Of a stretch of DNA of 64,000 nt, positions 43,011-51,527 are shown one piece after another. The notes under the pieces are model-generated. The model saw only the letters and a list, made by a program, of their open reading frames with translations. It did not search any database and was not told where the DNA came from. Each line of letters begins with the position of its first letter. Within the stretch, counting starts at the first letter, position 1. The DNA comes from Desulfobacteraceae bacterium Eth-SRB1 (lineage in GTDB: Bacteria; Desulfobacterota; Desulfobacteria; Desulfobacterales; ETH-SRB1). Position numbers and translations under genes: made by a program. Where the stretch lies: NCBI GenBank assembly GCA_004193555.1, contig RPGP01000040.1, positions 439,127 through 503,126 of the forward strand. Reading direction: 5' to 3'.

Positions 43011-43826
43011 CTATTTCATATCAACTGCCTTGATCCAGATGACCGCATCTGCATTGAATTTTTCACCTTTATGTTCTTTTTCAGGACCCACACCAAGGGC
43101 TGCAAAACCCCACCAGCCAGCCCTGGGGATACCGAAAGAAAACTCGCCGTTTGCATTGGCTTTAATAGTCATGGTGACAAACGCGTCCTGGGGGGCCTCA
43201 ACATAGTTCGACCTGGCAAAGGCGTTTTTATCCATGAGCACATCGTGATTGATATATTCCACCTCGATATCGCAATTCGGAACAGGTTTGCCTTTGCTGA
43301 GGACAACCCCGCGAAATACATTGCCGGTCCACAGGGCATAGGGCTTGTCCAGAGGAACAATTTCAGTTTCCAGACCTGCCGGCTCAGCCCAGTTGCCCGG
43401 GATGCCGCCGACATTGACGATCGTTTTTGTGATCTGCTGCATCCAGGCTTCTTCATGCTTGTCATAGTAAGGCCCGGGAACAAAGCAAAACATGTGGTCG
43501 CCCATGCTTCTTACTTTAACGGACGCCTCATAGGCCCTGGCAGAGTTTGCCTTTCCTGTCCAGGTAATGGGTTTCAATTTACCCTTCATGTCCGTTTTCT
43601 TTACTTTCCCCTCGCCTCTCTGTGAGAGAACATAAAATGCCACTGGGGTAGTCATTTCCATGGTGTGTTCATCGGCAAAGGGATGAGTCCACACGATTTT
43701 AAAATCCAGTTTTCCGCCCTTTTCCAGCGCAATCTCAGGGGTGTATAACATCTGAAAATGTGCATAAGCCGGAACGCTTAAAAATAATACCGCTAATCCA
43801 ACAAAAATAAACATCAACTTCTTCAT
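43011..43826 (-). CDS. DUF4198-family periplasmic protein
   Basis: A 271-aa secreted protein: signal peptide MKKLMFIFVGLAVLFLSVPA-YAHF, then FKIVWTHPFADEHTMEMTTP, GDHMFCFVPGPYYDKHEEAW, and a C-terminal beta-sandwich with GEFSFGIPRAGWWGF. DUF4198 proteins occur with nickel, cobalt and iron transporters and are thought to bind or deliver metal. Histidines after the signal cleavage site are typical. It lies between the porin and a small periplasmic protein in the same orientation. Confidence 0.8.
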   Translation of the reverse strand: MKKLMFIFVGLAVLFLSVPAYAHFQMLYTPEIALEKGGKLDFKIVWTHPFADEHTMEMTTPVAFYVLSQRGEGKVKKTDMKGKLKPITWTGKANSARAYEASVKVRSMGDHMFCFVPGPYYDKHEEAWMQQITKTIVNVGGIPGNWAEPAGLETEIVPLDKPYALWTGNVFRGVVLSKGKPVPNCDIEVEYINHDVLMDKNAFARSNYVEAPQDAFVTMTIKANANGEFSFGIPRAGWWGFAALGVGPEKEHKGEKFNADAVIWIKAVDMK

Positions 43827-43951
43827 TGTTCTCCTCCTTTACTAATTGTTATTTGTTCAATTCCTCAATCCCATCCACAGATTTCGCTGATTTCCGCAGA
43901 TTATTAAAAAACAATTCCATCTAATCCGTGTAATCTGCGGATTCTAAATCT

Positions 43952-44281
43952 CTATTCCGTGATCTCTGAACCCGGCACCTCCACCACATGACCGGGACCG
44001 GCGTCAAACTCCACCTTGTAAGATCCATCCGGTTTCTTGAAGGTAAACTCGCTGTCCTCGTTCATTCTGCCTTTTATGAGGACATTTCCAGATGAATTCA
44101 ACACCCTCATTTCCACCCCGGCTGCCGAAGATCCATCTGAAAACCCTCCTTCACACGTAATGGTTCCATCCCCATTGTCATAGCATGAGCAAAGCGGGGT
44201 ATGGGCAAACGCCTGACCTGCCATTAAAAGGCCAAACACCAATAATCCGACTATGAAGATTTTTTTTCGCATAATTTCCAC
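43952..44281 (-). CDS. Small secreted protein with beta-sandwich domain
   Basis: A 109-aa protein with signal peptide (RKKIFIVGLLVFGLLMAGQA-FAH). The mature part starts HTPLCSCYDNGDGTITCEGG with three cysteines, then GVEMRVLNSSGNVLIKGRMN and DGSYKVEFDAGPGHVVEV, like a carboxypeptidase-regulatory-type sandwich. It probably works with the DUF4198 protein downstream. MRKK (codon 4) may be the true start. Confidence 0.65.
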   Translation of the reverse strand: MEIMRKKIFIVGLLVFGLLMAGQAFAHTPLCSCYDNGDGTITCEGGFSDGSSAAGVEMRVLNSSGNVLIKGRMNEDSEFTFKKPDGSYKVEFDAGPGHVVEVPGSEITE

Positions 44282-44633
44282 CTCCTTTTTTAACTCGATA
44301 GTATAGGAATTTCCATTTCATGCTCAATGAATCCAGAATCATAGGATAGATGGATTGCTGGGCAAAAAGTGCCTAAAGTATATTAAAGTGCCTAAAATGC
44401 CTAAAGTTGTGGTACGCCTTCGGCGTGTTAATTGATAACCCAAAGATAGAAGGAGCTTGCTCCCCTGTGCATTGATGGCTTAAGAAACGTATATAAACTG
44501 CCAGAATTCCTTAACTTTAGGCATTTTAGGCACTTTAGGCACTTTAGCTCACTTTAGGCACTTATAAGTTTTCAACCCACCAGGGGTAAACACCTGTATA
44601 TTAATTACGTTATTGTATTTGCGAATCAAAACA
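44282..44633. repeat. Intergenic inverted cluster of short repeats
   Basis: AAAGTGCCTAAAG units (44367-44406) are mirrored by ACTTTAGGCATTTTAGGCAC and further TTTAGGCACTTTAG units (44511-44565), so the region can fold into a long imperfect hairpin. No gene was seen. Confidence 0.55.
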
Positions 44634-47141
44634 CTAAGCAAATTCCTGCTCTCTCTTGATGAGACCCATTAATACAAGAACAATTAAGGCTAAAATATAA
44701 AAAGCGAACATGGCCTGCATACCGGATAAACCCAATAAATTTCCGCCGGTAAATATAAAAACAGCTATGATTGACCCTAAAACAATCGGATAAAAAGTAG
44801 CAAAAAGCATCCATTTTATGCTTCCGGTCTCAACCTTGATCATTAGCAATGTGGGAATGCAAGGAGGATACATGGCCATAAAAAGCATTATGGCCAGCAC
44901 ATGCAGAGCTGTCCAACCCTTCTCTTTTTCCTTCATCCTATCTTCAAGCCTGTGCTTCTCCCCTGGTGGCGACTGGTAGATACCCCCCAAGGTTGCCACG
45001 CTGCTTTCCTTGGCAGCAAATGAACTCATGAGGGCAATATTTACGCGCCAATTAAAGCCTGCCCACCTTGTTAAGGGCTCTAAAAAAAGTCCGGCACGGC
45101 CCATGTAACTGGTTATAATTGTCTCTTCTTTTATTTCTCTTCGTAGTTTATTCGTAGTTTTACCAAGTTTTTTATAGGCAGTGTAAACTTTTTTGGCGTG
45201 TTTATCCTTTATCATCTCGCCTTTGACTTTATATTTTCCCCTTTTTACGATCTTGAAAAACTCAAGGTTTTTTTCTCTGAATCCTTGCTCAACAGCCTGT
45301 TTTGCCTTTTTGCCTTTAGCTCCCATCTTTGCCTTTTTATAATCTCTCCAATATCTTGTAAAATCCATCAGGTTGTCTCCGGCCATAAAACCGGCATAAG
45401 GGTTATCCTTCCCTGTTTTTTTGAAGAAAATCTTTTGTGCCTGTTCAGCTTGACTTATAAAATGAGCTTTTCTTTCTTCACTGATACCTGGGAAGTAAAT
45501 AAGCGCATAGACAATTACGGACACTAAAATAACGATAGTGATAATCTTTTTGACAAAGAGCCATGTTCTTTCCAGGCAGCGCCTGAGGACACCCCCTGTG
45601 GTGGGTATATGATAGGGCGGCATCTCCATGACAAACGGCGCTCTCAATCTTTTTCTCAGCACTGTAAGGTTTAAAAGCTTAGCGACGGAAAGGGCTATGA
45701 TTATGGTAATAGTTGCAATAAAAAACATGGCGATCCCTTTATATGCAGCAAAAAACATCCCGATTAAAAGCACATAAAAAGGAATTTTGGCCAGGCAATT
45801 CATCAAGGGTACAATCAGAATGGTTGCCAGCCTGGCTTTCTCATCTTTCATGCCCCGGCACGCTAAAACTCCCGGTATGGCACACCCGCCGACATACAGA
45901 CCGCCAATAACCATGGGCAGAACAGACTGACCATGGAGACCGAAATGTCTGAAAATCCTGTCTAAGATAAAGGCCATTCTGGCCATGTAACCGGTGTCTT
46001 CCAGGATGGCTATGAGGGCAAACAGGATAAGGAAGATAGGCACATAATTCAGCACGGCGATGGTCCCGTCTACCACCCATATTGGCATGGATCGAAAAAA
46101 AGGATCAAAAATAAATCCTTCAGAAGGAAGCAGCGAGGCGATAAGATCTCGGGACCAGGCAAGGAGAGGCCACGTGTATTCAGTGATCTTGTAGCCCTGG
46201 ACTATGGCAAGTTCATAAATGAGATAGATGGTGGCAACCAGAACAACCGGGCCAAAATAGCGGCTGCAAGCTACCTCGTCGATCCTGTCTGTGAGCGTCC
46301 TTGTTATCTCTTTACTGCGGGTGACACTCGCCTCCACGATCCTCTCGGCCTCCTGATGGCGCGTTATGGCTATAACCTTTTGCGGAGACTTCTTGTGCTC
46401 CAGCTTAAAGGCCTCTCTTTTTTCTTCTGCTAACTTCAGTATCACCCCGCTTTTTTGCGAATATTTTCTGACCAGCTTTTGCGCCTCTTCATCATTTTCC
46501 ATAAGCTTCACCGTTAGCCATCGAACCGGATAGCGGCTGGAAATTTCCATCTCTTCTGAAAGGCGTTTTTCCAGAGAATCTAAAATTGGTTCAAGATCAT
46601 CCCCATAGTTGATTCGAAAGTGGGCGGCCTGCCTCTTTTTTGAGGCTGACAGAATCGCCTCCTTTAGTCGCCTTTTCCCCTTGCCTTTGTTTCCCACTGT
46701 AGAGATTACAGGCGCTCCCAATTCCTGACTTAACTTTTGGGTGTCGATTTTAATGCCCCGTTTTTCCGCCACATCAATCATGTTAAGATCAATGACAAGG
46801 GAAATATCCATTTCCGCTAATTGAAAAGTCAGATAGAGATTTCTTTCAAGATTGGAGGCATCCAGAACATCAACAACTGCCGCCGGCTTATCATTAAGCA
46901 GGAAATCCCTTGCAATGCGCTCTTCCAGTGTGTAGGAGGTTAGGCTGTGTGTCCCTGGGAGGTCAACCAACTCAACCCGATCGTCTTGAAGGCGAAAAGA
47001 ACCGGTCTTTTTTTCCACGGTTACGCCTGGATAATTGGCAACATGCTGCCTTGCACCGGTAAGGATATTGAAAATTGTTGACTTGCCGGAATTGGGCTGG
47101 CCAGCTAAAGCTACCATGATTTTCTGGGATTTATCGCTCAT
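44634..47141 (-). CDS. feoB: Ferrous iron transporter FeoB
   Basis: An 835-aa inner-membrane Fe(II) transporter. The N-terminal G-domain has G1 AGQPNSGKSTIFN near residue 13, G3 VDLPGTHSL near 59 and G4 LNMID near 119. Gate motifs include GGCAIPGVLACRGMKDEKAR near 415 and SFAAKESSVATLGGIYQ near 723. A lysine-rich loop (about 600-690, with KKAKMGAKGKKAKQA) interrupts the membrane domain and lengthens it beyond the ~750-770 aa of classical FeoB. The start overlaps feoA by four bases. Confidence 0.95.
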   Translation of the reverse strand: MSDKSQKIMVALAGQPNSGKSTIFNILTGARQHVANYPGVTVEKKTGSFRLQDDRVELVDLPGTHSLTSYTLEERIARDFLLNDKPAAVVDVLDASNLERNLYLTFQLAEMDISLVIDLNMIDVAEKRGIKIDTQKLSQELGAPVISTVGNKGKGKRRLKEAILSASKKRQAAHFRINYGDDLEPILDSLEKRLSEEMEISSRYPVRWLTVKLMENDEEAQKLVRKYSQKSGVILKLAEEKREAFKLEHKKSPQKVIAITRHQEAERIVEASVTRSKEITRTLTDRIDEVACSRYFGPVVLVATIYLIYELAIVQGYKITEYTWPLLAWSRDLIASLLPSEGFIFDPFFRSMPIWVVDGTIAVLNYVPIFLILFALIAILEDTGYMARMAFILDRIFRHFGLHGQSVLPMVIGGLYVGGCAIPGVLACRGMKDEKARLATILIVPLMNCLAKIPFYVLLIGMFFAAYKGIAMFFIATITIIIALSVAKLLNLTVLRKRLRAPFVMEMPPYHIPTTGGVLRRCLERTWLFVKKIITIVILVSVIVYALIYFPGISEERKAHFISQAEQAQKIFFKKTGKDNPYAGFMAGDNLMDFTRYWRDYKKAKMGAKGKKAKQAVEQGFREKNLEFFKIVKRGKYKVKGEMIKDKHAKKVYTAYKKLGKTTNKLRREIKEETIITSYMGRAGLFLEPLTRWAGFNWRVNIALMSSFAAKESSVATLGGIYQSPPGEKHRLEDRMKEKEKGWTALHVLAIMLFMAMYPPCIPTLLMIKVETGSIKWMLFATFYPIVLGSIIAVFIFTGGNLLGLSGMQAMFAFYILALIVLVLMGLIKREQEFA

Positions 47142-47362
47142 AACAGGGTTACCTCCACCTGTTTTGCCTCGGAATGGCGCAGGCTGATATTATATCCCTT
47201 TAGTAAAAACTCAACAGGGTCCACAAGAGGCGCGTTTCGTACAACTTTTATACGGGTTCCAGGGATAAATCCCATATCGAGAAGCCGCTGTTCCATAATA
47301 CCCCCTGAAGTGGTATCCACAATCTCGCACTCCTGATCCGGCTTGATTTCGTCTAATGTCAT
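47138..47362 (-). CDS. feoA: FeoA, SH3-like partner of FeoB
   Basis: A 74-aa FeoA: CEIVDTTSGGIMEQRLLDMG, FIPGTRIKVVRNAPLVDPVE and FLLKGYNISLRHSEAKQVEV. It is cytosolic and is thought to bind FeoB. The ATG is preceded by GGGAGGGG, and upstream lie leader RNA B and a DtxR-like site, so both regulatory layers act on feoAB. Confidence 0.95.
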   Translation of the reverse strand: MTLDEIKPDQECEIVDTTSGGIMEQRLLDMGFIPGTRIKVVRNAPLVDPVEFLLKGYNISLRHSEAKQVEVTLL

Positions 47363-47380
47363 TATTCATTCCCCTCCCTT

Positions 47381-47480
47381 AAAAACAAAAAAGGCGCAAC
47401 TCGATTGTTTGTTCAATCGTAAGTTACGCCTTCACTTTCCCCGCACCCCTTAAAAGACCGAAGACCGTAAGCCATCCCTT
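47381..47480 (-). ncRNA. Leader RNA B with terminator, upstream of feoAB
   Basis: On the - strand: ATGGCTTACGGTCTTCGG, a longer G-rich loop, GGGGAAAGTGAAGG, then GGCGTAACTT...GAGTTGCGCC and TTTTTTG. The inner terminator hairpin is CGATTG/CAATCG. Compared with A and C, the core is kept but its internal stem is less clear. It ends about 20 nt before the feoA start. Confidence 0.65.
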
Positions 47481-47487
47481 ATAAAAC

Positions 47488-47530
47488 TTTATTTATCTAA
47501 TTTAATTAGAAGCTACTAATAATCTAAAAG
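47488..47530 (-). promoter_or_regulatory. DtxR-type site upstream of leader B
   Basis: TTTATCTAATTTAATTAGA contains the perfect palindrome TCTAAT-TTA-ATTAGA (47496-47510), and AATCTAAAA follows at 47520. It shares TTTATCTAA with the palindrome at 51279-51294. Confidence 0.45.
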
Positions 47531-47674
47531 AAAAATGATGTCAAGATTTTTTTAAAAAAATTTGAATCATGGTTGAAGGGAGCCATATGAGTGAGGGATA
47601 CATCAAAACCTGTGCAGAATAATATGATTCATCCTATAAAAAAATCGCTCAATTTAGATTCAATAGCACTATTA

Positions 47675-48655
47675 TCAATTACCTAAAGCATTGGCCCATG
47701 TTTTTAAAATGCCCGGATACTCGATCACGCTTGAATCTCCGTAAAAGGGCAGACTATAGATTGCCAGGTCTTTGATAGCCGGCACATTTGCCAAAGCCGG
47801 ATTTTTTTCCACCGCAGCAGCGAGAGCCTTTTGTACTGCAAAGGGGTTTCCGGTCATGACGATTATATCAGGTTTTGCCCTTACCAGGGCATCCAGCTTT
47901 CTAATAGAAAAGTGCCCCTTATTCACTTTTTTGTTTTCAGATTTAAGAACGTCGCCTACGTTTACACAGCCAAGTGGTTCGAGCAGATACTGATCGGAGT
48001 AACCTCCTGCTGCCTCGATCCTGAGAAATGACTTGCCGGTAGAGCCCTGGTATGTTCCATTAATAATGACCACCTTTTTACCCGGTTTTGCCTTGGGCAA
48101 ACCTTTTTTGGCCTTTGCCATAGCTTTGTTATAGCGATCGATCAAGGCATCGGCTTTAGACGGACATCCCAGCAATTTGGCCGTCTGGCGGATGGCTGAC
48201 TCTAAGCCATTGGAAAAATCAACATACTCAATGGTCAGGCCCTTTCCTTCAAGTAAAGGGACGACATTGGCCGGCTTGACCTTTGGTTTGTAAATACAGA
48301 AATTTGGATGCTTCTCGATAATGATTCGCTTGATGCCTCGTTTCTTTGCCGTGTTTGGAACGATGGATGGGTTTTTGTCAACTATGCATTTTGGGCAACC
48401 CAGTATCTGGGAAGTATTTAAGAGCTGCTTGCACATTGGCCACATGGAGCAGCGAACAGACATGGCTTCGGGAAGAACCCCAAGATTAAAAGCAACATCT
48501 ACCAGCCGGTCGCCAATCATGATAACGTTAACCTTCTCTGGCGCTATCCTGGGTTTGGCCTCAGCCGGCTGGGAGAAAAATAGAAGCAATCCAAGGCTAA
48601 AGGTAAATAAAAGAGCCAGAGTCTTTAAAATGGTTTGTTTACCAACGCTTTTCAT
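47675..48655 (-). CDS. Metal/siderophore-type ABC substrate-binding protein
   Basis: A 326-aa periplasmic binding protein of the TroA/BtuF (class III) type. The signal peptide ends near SQPAEAKP. KVNVIMIGDRLVDVAFNLGV opens the first lobe, and ARAKPDIIVMTGNPFAV near 265 with YPGILKTWANALG close the second. Unusual for the family is a cluster of cysteines (RCSMWPMCKQLL, LGCPKCIV), which may bind metal directly. No permease or ATPase gene is nearby. Its start overlaps the upstream gene by four bases. Confidence 0.75.
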   Translation of the reverse strand: MKSVGKQTILKTLALLFTFSLGLLLFFSQPAEAKPRIAPEKVNVIMIGDRLVDVAFNLGVLPEAMSVRCSMWPMCKQLLNTSQILGCPKCIVDKNPSIVPNTAKKRGIKRIIIEKHPNFCIYKPKVKPANVVPLLEGKGLTIEYVDFSNGLESAIRQTAKLLGCPSKADALIDRYNKAMAKAKKGLPKAKPGKKVVIINGTYQGSTGKSFLRIEAAGGYSDQYLLEPLGCVNVGDVLKSENKKVNKGHFSIRKLDALVRAKPDIIVMTGNPFAVQKALAAAVEKNPALANVPAIKDLAIYSLPFYGDSSVIEYPGILKTWANALGN

Positions 48656-49056
48656 AATTCAGTTCTCCTTTCAGCGCAATAAACCTTCAATTCATTAAAA
48701 GGTTTACTTTCAAGAAAAGTTAAACCGCCTCTTTTGGCGTCACTTTCAATCATTTCATGAGTAAAGAGTGTTATTACCTGGTTTTGAGAGCACAGGATAT
48801 AATAATCGGATTTAAAAAGGCTGATTTTATATAATTGCTTTATCTTCTGCTTGCCATTATATCCTTCGGCTTTAATTTCGACATTCCGGCCCTGGTCTCT
48901 TACTTTATTCAGCGCCCTGGCAATGACAGTGCATATTTCCTTGGATTTTCTTCTTTTACGTTTTACTGCCGGATCGCCGACCCTGGCTTTATAGGAATTA
49001 ACGGTATGAGCGCCGATACGCCAATTGCTTAGAACGCGCTTGCCGACTTTTGCCAT
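48652..49056 (-). CDS. 134-aa hypothetical basic protein
   Basis: I choose ATG 49056, four bases after AGGAGG; ATG 49089 has no such signal. It starts AKVGKRVLSNWRIGAHTVNS with a lysine/arginine-rich stretch VKRKRRKSKEI, then strands EIKAEGYNGKQKIKQLYKIS and YYILCSQNQVITLFTHEMIE. No family was recognised. The stop overlaps the binding-protein start as ATGA, so they are co-translated. Confidence 0.6.
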   Translation of the reverse strand: MAKVGKRVLSNWRIGAHTVNSYKARVGDPAVKRKRRKSKEICTVIARALNKVRDQGRNVEIKAEGYNGKQKIKQLYKISLFKSDYYILCSQNQVITLFTHEMIESDAKRGGLTFLESKPFNELKVYCAERRTEL

Positions 49057-49075
49057 GCTACCTCCTTTGCAGATG

Positions 49076-49399
49076 TCACACGAGTTCAAAAATCTCTTTA
49101 ACTATCTGCTTTTTTGCTGTCAGTCTTTTAATAATATCGGTTCTTCCTGTTGCAGCTTTTTCTTCAACAAGGATCAGTTTTAATCCAAGGGGCACAATTT
49201 CTTTATGCCACCTTATCATGTCGATTAAAATCGATTCAAAATTATTGATTAAACGTTCCATAAATCCATTCAGCCTGAACCTGTTTTCCCTGAAATATTT
49301 CAACAAACAACCGCTGAAATTCCAGTTGAAATTTTCAGGGTCCCACCATTTTGCAAAATCGGAAATAGAGCAAAGATCAGAACGTATCTGATTCATCAT
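49076..49399 (-). CDS. 107-aa hypothetical protein
   Basis: A helical, cytosolic protein with FAKWWDPENFNWNFSGCLLK and a charged C-terminus KRLTAKKQIVKEIFELV. No family was recognised. Its start lies within the tail of a receiver-domain fragment, and its stop is 20 bases before the next gene, in the same orientation. Confidence 0.5.
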   Translation of the reverse strand: MMNQIRSDLCSISDFAKWWDPENFNWNFSGCLLKYFRENRFRLNGFMERLINNFESILIDMIRWHKEIVPLGLKLILVEEKAATGRTDIIKRLTAKKQIVKEIFELV

Positions 49400-49475
49400 C
49401 CAGCATTCCCCTGACCATTTTCAGCATTGCCTTCATCTGATAAGGTTTTGCGATAAATCCCCTGGCTCCGAATGG
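49382..49475 (-). pseudogene. Response-regulator receiver fragment
   Basis: Codons read FGARGFIAKPYQMKAMLKMV then RGMLDDES, the end of a CheY-like receiver with its conserved Lys-Pro (KPY). There is no upstream body; unrelated sequence precedes it. Confidence 0.55.
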
Positions 49476-49536
49476 CAAGCGCTACAGAAAACGTGGCGCA
49501 AGAACACATGACACTTTGCATGGTGTGCCCTGCGCT

Positions 49537-50811
49537 CTAATGTATGCTCGCACCTTTTTGAGATTCCAGAAGCGCTTGTGAAATGGCGTTCAAACCGGAA
49601 CCGGCAAGCATATGAACCGGCTTGCGGTATTTTTTGCCTAATTTTTTTGCTGCCAAACAGGCATTGTGGCTGTTTATATTAACAGGGCATAGGACAATAT
49701 CAGCCCGCCTTATCCGATTCTCAAGCGCTCTTTTGCCTCCGTTCAAGTGGCCGTCACAGTATTCAAACAGGCCCCCTTTCTTCTCAATCAACTGACGGTA
49801 AAGGGATTCCATCCTGTTTATACCACCTACGATCAGGATCCGTTTCCGGCAGAGATCAAAGGACGGGCAAGTTTTATCACAACAATTCAGTGCGGAAATC
49901 CGGGCAATAATTCCTTCCGTCTCCTCTTTCAAATGATTGTTCGTCTCGCGCTGGCTCTCAAGTTTTAATAGCAACTTATTATTTTGATTCTGGAGGACTT
50001 CAAGGCGTTGCTGGTAATCCACTATCTCTCCTGTCAAGTTCGCCAGTTCATCCTGTAATTGCTGGTTTTCAGCCTCAAAATCGAGCATCCCGGTATTTTC
50101 CCGCAGATTTGACAGATCCTCTTCAGTCGCAAGTTTGTCTTTTTCAAGGAAGGCGTATCTTCGCCCTAATTCCACGGCTTCCTTCTCAAATCTTTTATTT
50201 TCCTTTTTTAGCACTCTCCTCATGGCGCTCTCTTGTTGAAGCCGTTCTTTTAGCTTTCGGTTCTCTTCCTCTTTGCAGCATAGGCACTGTTTTGCTTTCA
50301 TACTCTTTTCAACATTCAGATGCATTTGCATATGGACATCCCTGAAAATCAAACGCATATGCTCTGCCTTGAGGTTCGGTCGTGTTGCGGCAACCCAATA
50401 AATTCCTGCTATCTCACCTTTTTGAAAACGTGTTTTCCAGACATTTAAAAACATAGAGCCATCAAGGCTGGAAAATTCGGATATCTCATTATTAAACTTC
50501 TTGTTCAGATATGAATCCAGGCGAATAGAAATCTTGTTTTCAGATGACAGACTTTTTACAAATGTTTCGTGAATCTCATAGTCCCTGCTATGCTTTATGG
50601 AATGCCCTGTTTTCCTGAGAATCCTCTTTTGTTCCTCTAAACTCAAACAGAGGCCCACAACAGAACATTTAAGAAAACTGTGGATCATCCAGGCCCGATG
50701 ACGTAAATGATTATTGTTATACTTTGCCTGAACCGCTTTAACCGGCAAAAAAGGATTGCCATTTTGGTTCAAATCTATCTGACTCATAATATTACTCCCT
50801 GGCATTTCCAT
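49537..50811 (-). CDS. DUF2325 protein with coiled coil and cysteine motifs
   Basis: A 424-aa cytosolic protein. The N-terminal third is novel; CLCCKEEENRKL near residue 178 begins a long coiled coil (about 180-310). CCDKTCPSFDLC near 312 could bind a metal. The C-terminal DUF2325 domain reads KRILIVGGINRMESLYRQLI, HLNGGKRALENRIRRADIVL and NINSHNACLAAKKLGKK. It has leader RNA C in its 5' region, the same element found at feoAB, so a role in iron or metal homeostasis is inferred. Codon 9 Met is an alternative start. Confidence 0.75.
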   Translation of the reverse strand: MEMPGSNIMSQIDLNQNGNPFLPVKAVQAKYNNNHLRHRAWMIHSFLKCSVVGLCLSLEEQKRILRKTGHSIKHSRDYEIHETFVKSLSSENKISIRLDSYLNKKFNNEISEFSSLDGSMFLNVWKTRFQKGEIAGIYWVAATRPNLKAEHMRLIFRDVHMQMHLNVEKSMKAKQCLCCKEEENRKLKERLQQESAMRRVLKKENKRFEKEAVELGRRYAFLEKDKLATEEDLSNLRENTGMLDFEAENQQLQDELANLTGEIVDYQQRLEVLQNQNNKLLLKLESQRETNNHLKEETEGIIARISALNCCDKTCPSFDLCRKRILIVGGINRMESLYRQLIEKKGGLFEYCDGHLNGGKRALENRIRRADIVLCPVNINSHNACLAAKKLGKKYRKPVHMLAGSGLNAISQALLESQKGASIH

Positions 50812-50851
50812 ACAAAAACCCCCTTTCCTCTTTCTTTACTTCCCTCCAGAT

Positions 50852-50939
50852 AAATAAAAAGGCGCAACCTGATCTGATCTCAAGTTACGCCTTCACTTCC
50901 TTCGCTTTATTTACAAAGCGGAAACCGTAAGACATCCCT
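50852..50939 (-). ncRNA. Leader RNA C with terminator, upstream of the DUF2325 gene
   Basis: On the - strand: ATGTCTTACGGTTTCCGC, then the CGCTTT...AAAGCG stem, GGAAGTGAAGG, and terminator GGCGTAAC...GTTGCGCC with TTTTTA. The internal stem differs in sequence from copy A but keeps pairing (covariation). It ends about 40 nt before the DUF2325 start, and GGAGGG lies in between. Confidence 0.65.
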
Positions 50940-50963
50940 AAAAAGCCTAAAATAAAGCTTTTA

Positions 50964-51257
50964 TTATCCCGATTCTATCAATACATGTGTAAGTTTTTTG
51001 CGTAAGGCCTCCAGCCTTTTAGATTTAAATGCCTTCCTGCTCTCTTCCAGGACATCTACGGTTTCCTTGACAGCCTCTTTCAGCCTGGCTTCTTTAGGAT
51101 AACATGATGGCAAAAAGAGTTCTTTTATATTCCCGCCGCCCAGATCTTGTTCCAGTATAGCGGTCATAAGATGGCACTGCATGTCTATTTTCAGGTGCAG
51201 CTCTTCAGCGCTTTTATCAATAACATTCATCAGATCTTTTTTATTGGCGTACTTCAT
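50964..51257 (-). CDS. 97-aa hypothetical helical protein
   Basis: A soluble helical protein: DKSAEELHLKIDMQCHLMTA, DLGGGNIKELFLPSCYPKEA and SRKAFKSKRLEALRKKL. No family was recognised. It lies directly upstream of leader C and immediately behind a perfect DtxR-like palindrome, so it is probably iron-regulated and may be co-transcribed with the DUF2325 gene when leader C reads through. Confidence 0.55.
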   Translation of the reverse strand: MKYANKKDLMNVIDKSAEELHLKIDMQCHLMTAILEQDLGGGNIKELFLPSCYPKEARLKEAVKETVDVLEESRKAFKSKRLEALRKKLTHVLIESG

Positions 51258-51278
51258 CGGTTAGTATTACCTATTTTG

Positions 51279-51294
51279 GTTAGATTTATCTAAC
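51279..51294 (-). promoter_or_regulatory. DtxR-type operator (perfect palindrome)
   Basis: GTTAGATTTATCTAAC is a perfect 16-bp inverted repeat, 22 bases upstream of the 97-aa gene. A 14/16 match (GTTAGATTTTTCAAAC on the - strand) precedes the DtxR-family gene itself. Confidence 0.55.
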
Positions 51295-51311
51295 TTCTAA
51301 AAGAAAAAAAA

Positions 51312-51527
51312 TTATTCTACGATTATCTTCTCCGCCATCCCGCGACCGATGGCGAGCCTGGAATCCTTTACCTCAATCATTAGAGGTCCTGAACCGCTCC
51401 GGTTTAAGATCCTAAGGGTTACCCCAGGCACAAGCCCCATGCTGTAAAGCTTCGACCTGACCCCTCTTCCTCCACGTATATCTATAAGGATAACCTCTTC
51501 CCCTGAATCAATCATGCTCAGCACCAT
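51312..51527 (-). CDS. FeoA/SH3-like domain protein coupled to the DtxR-family regulator
   Basis: A 71-aa FeoA-domain protein. I start at ATG 51527, which shares one base with the regulator's TAA; a longer frame to 51608 only translates the regulator gene in another frame. IDSGEEVILIDIRGGRGVRS, KLYSMGLVPGVTLRILNRSG and IGRGMAEKIIVE fit FeoA. In classical DtxR the SH3-like domain is the C-terminal part of the same chain, so this may be a detached domain that works with the regulator, or a FeoB partner. Confidence 0.85.
   Translation of the reverse strand: MVLSMIDSGEEVILIDIRGGRGVRSKLYSMGLVPGVTLRILNRSGSGPLMIEVKDSRLAIGRGMAEKIIVE

Noticed and set aside
43071-43625. 184-codon + strand frame
   Set aside because: It is antisense to the DUF4198 gene and lacks domain similarity or an RBS.
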